64,000 nt of DNA from contig CANTFK010000980.1 of NCBI GenBank assembly GCA_947646735.1, forward strand, positions 186,001 to 250,000. The letters are read 5' to 3'. The stretch comes from Peronospora farinosa. Taxonomy: Eukaryota > Oomycota > Peronosporomycetes > Peronosporales > Peronosporaceae. Positions 62,881 through 64,000 of this stretch are shown here, piece by piece. Position 1 is the first letter of the stretch; the number at the start of each line of letters is the position of its first letter. The position numbers and the translations under genes are program-made. Under the pieces are notes generated by a model. It worked only from the letters and a program-made list of their open reading frames with translations, searched no databases and had not been told where the DNA came from.

Positions 62881-64000
62881 ATGGCTATGGAACGCAAGCT
62901 GAGTCTACATTCAGGCTTAAAACAGTTGAATGAAGGCCGCATTAAGTGTGATTTCAACTTGAATTGTGCGTGTCAGCCCAGTGCCACAGAGACGCGTGAA
63001 TTCCGAAAGGTGAACGACAATAGCGACCAATTGAGAGACAAAGAGCTCGAATTAATGCTAATGTGATTATGCTGGTGCTCGTATATGACAGCGATGGTTG
63101 TTATTGACAGATCGTGAACGTGTTACGGCACTAAGTGGAGATGCAAATCAGTTTTTGAAGACAGCAACGGACCTGTTGCTGTGTCCTGGCTGTCGTAACA
63201 GTGCAGAAGCGCTTTTCTATAAACTAGTGGACGGTATTGTCCGATTGCCACAAATTGTCAGTCGATCGGGTCTTTGTTTTGACAAAGACAATCACTTTCG
63301 ACTTAGCGAGTCGTGTGTGAACAGTCCGGATAAATTATTCTCGCTTTTCTACCATCAAGAACAATGGGCTAATACGACGTTGATGAAACCCACCAAGTCA
63401 AGCAGTAAAGCTGGTACCTCACGTGCAAGATGTCAGCTACACTCGCAGCGGGTACGGGGTCGCCCGCGTCCTGCGGCATTTGAGGCACTGTGGCATAAGC
63501 TACCGGAAGATCACCAGCGGCATCTCTCTCATATTGACTCGGATCAATTCTTGACCGATCTGGAGAATTATCTGCGACGTCATCGTTTTTGTTGTCGATG
63601 TAAGGAGAAGGTATTAGAGGCATATGATTTGCTTGTTGGGTCGAGTTGTAGTGAGGATGACTGCGAGGATTGTGGGGGCTTCGAATGCGCGGAGAAACAT
63701 CACGAACACAGCGATTATGGCGATGATTTGCACTACACGTCGTACTTGTTCGATGAACTTGCATTTTCGCGCGCTACGAATCAGATTATCGTGCCTTGTA
63801 ATATTGAGTTTATGTTGCAGTTGATGTCTCGAGCAGACCAGGAGGTTGCAGGTGATTATTGGGGCGATCGTCATGCACGTACAATCGCCGAAGCACAGGA
63901 CGAAGTTCTAATGTGTCTGGGCATGGTAATTTGGGACAAGATGCAGAGCCTATGGACCAAGACTCGAACAGAAAAGCGCTCAGAAGAATTAGTGGTGCAC
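62881..64000 (+). CDS. Gametogenetin-binding protein 2 (GGNBP2) homologue, partial
   Basis: Exon 62,881-63,009, an intron with GTGAAC donor and GACAG acceptor, then 63,092 to the window end; the 3' part is missing. The reading joins into RWLLLTDRERVTALSG, LLLCPGCRNSAEALFYKLVDG, RLSESCVNSPDKLFSLFY, ARCQLHS, LENYLRRHRFCCRCKEKVL, then IEFMLQLMSRADQEVAG and RHARTIAEAQDEVLMCLGM. These match GGNBP2 (ZNF403) in order and spacing, including the C-x2-C pairs that probably bind zinc. In animals it is a nuclear protein that influences transcription and germ-cell development. The family also occurs in protists and plants with unknown role. Start at the first ATG of the exon; an upstream exon is possible. 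It has an Asp/Glu/Cys-rich insert (about 63,640-63,700). Confidence 0.82.

Noticed and set aside
1..64000. CRISPR arrays, rRNA and tRNA genes
   Set aside because: No spaced direct repeats of CRISPR type, no rRNA core sequence and no complete tRNA cloverleaf were noticed; the minisatellites have no unique spacers. I did not run a tRNA search.

Overview
The window looks like nuclear DNA of an oomycete, most likely a Peronosporales member (Phytophthora or a downy mildew). Three things point there: compact genes with short GT-AG introns of about 50-120 bp, short intergenic gaps with several divergent gene pairs, and Ty3/Gypsy retrotransposons whose pol carries a second, plant-Tat-like RNase H. 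At least one oomycete-type initiator (CTCATTTC) sits just upstream of a start codon. The species cannot be told from the sequence. All exon models were made by eye from splice sites, reading phase and family motifs. Layout: bases 1 to about 16,900 are a nest of degenerate Ty3/Gypsy elements. The largest (about 796-13,343, plus strand) has LTR-like ends, a candidate primer binding site, gag with zinc knuckles, DTGA protease, reverse transcriptase with a YIDDI box, two RNase H domains in series, integrase and a chromodomain. Nearly every domain is broken by stops or frameshifts. Its 3' part holds long antisense open frames. A second, different chromodomain element remnant (about 13,344-15,566) also has an antisense frame, and this one overlaps its own chromodomain. 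It lies between two almost identical LTRs in inverted orientation. The LTRs carry a roughly 22-bp minisatellite that varies between copies. From about 17.5 kb onward lies a gene-rich, ordinary eukaryotic segment. In order it holds: a KH protein (+), an RluA-type pseudouridine synthase (-), a copper P1B-ATPase with an unusual metal-binding array (-), an RbfA-domain mitochondrial ribosome factor (+), an omega-amidase/NIT2 (-), a small mitochondrial membrane protein (+), ALG6 glucosyltransferase (-), an HSD17B10-like dehydrogenase (+), and a DNA polymerase X-like protein lacking one catalytic Asp (-). After a 2.7-kb gene-poor stretch come a TALE homeodomain protein with a second degenerate homeodomain (+), a PhyH-family dioxygenase (-), a LEA-2-like membrane protein (+), a REEP/HVA22 protein (+), PRPP synthetase (-), TRAP1 (-), D-lactate dehydrogenase (+), a 121-residue membrane protein (+), a nucleotide-sugar transporter (-), a protein with three SANT-like repeats (+), an AI-2E/TMEM245-type permease with a long C-terminal extension (-), a secreted Lys/Glu-rich single-pass membrane protein with an RMLG motif (+), a SET-domain H3K36-type methyltransferase (+) and the 5' part of a GGNBP2 homologue (+) that runs off the end. 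The genes do not form one pathway. A noticeable share have apparent mitochondrial leaders (RbfA-like, NIT2 long form, the 198-residue membrane protein, PRPP synthetase, TRAP1, D-LDH). Several of them sit in head-to-head pairs with less than 200 bp between start codons. The most unusual items are the antisense ORFs of the two retroelement families, the CX3C metal-binding array of the copper ATPase, the active-site-deficient polymerase X protein, the two-homeodomain TALE protein and the permease with a ubiquitin-like-looking tail.
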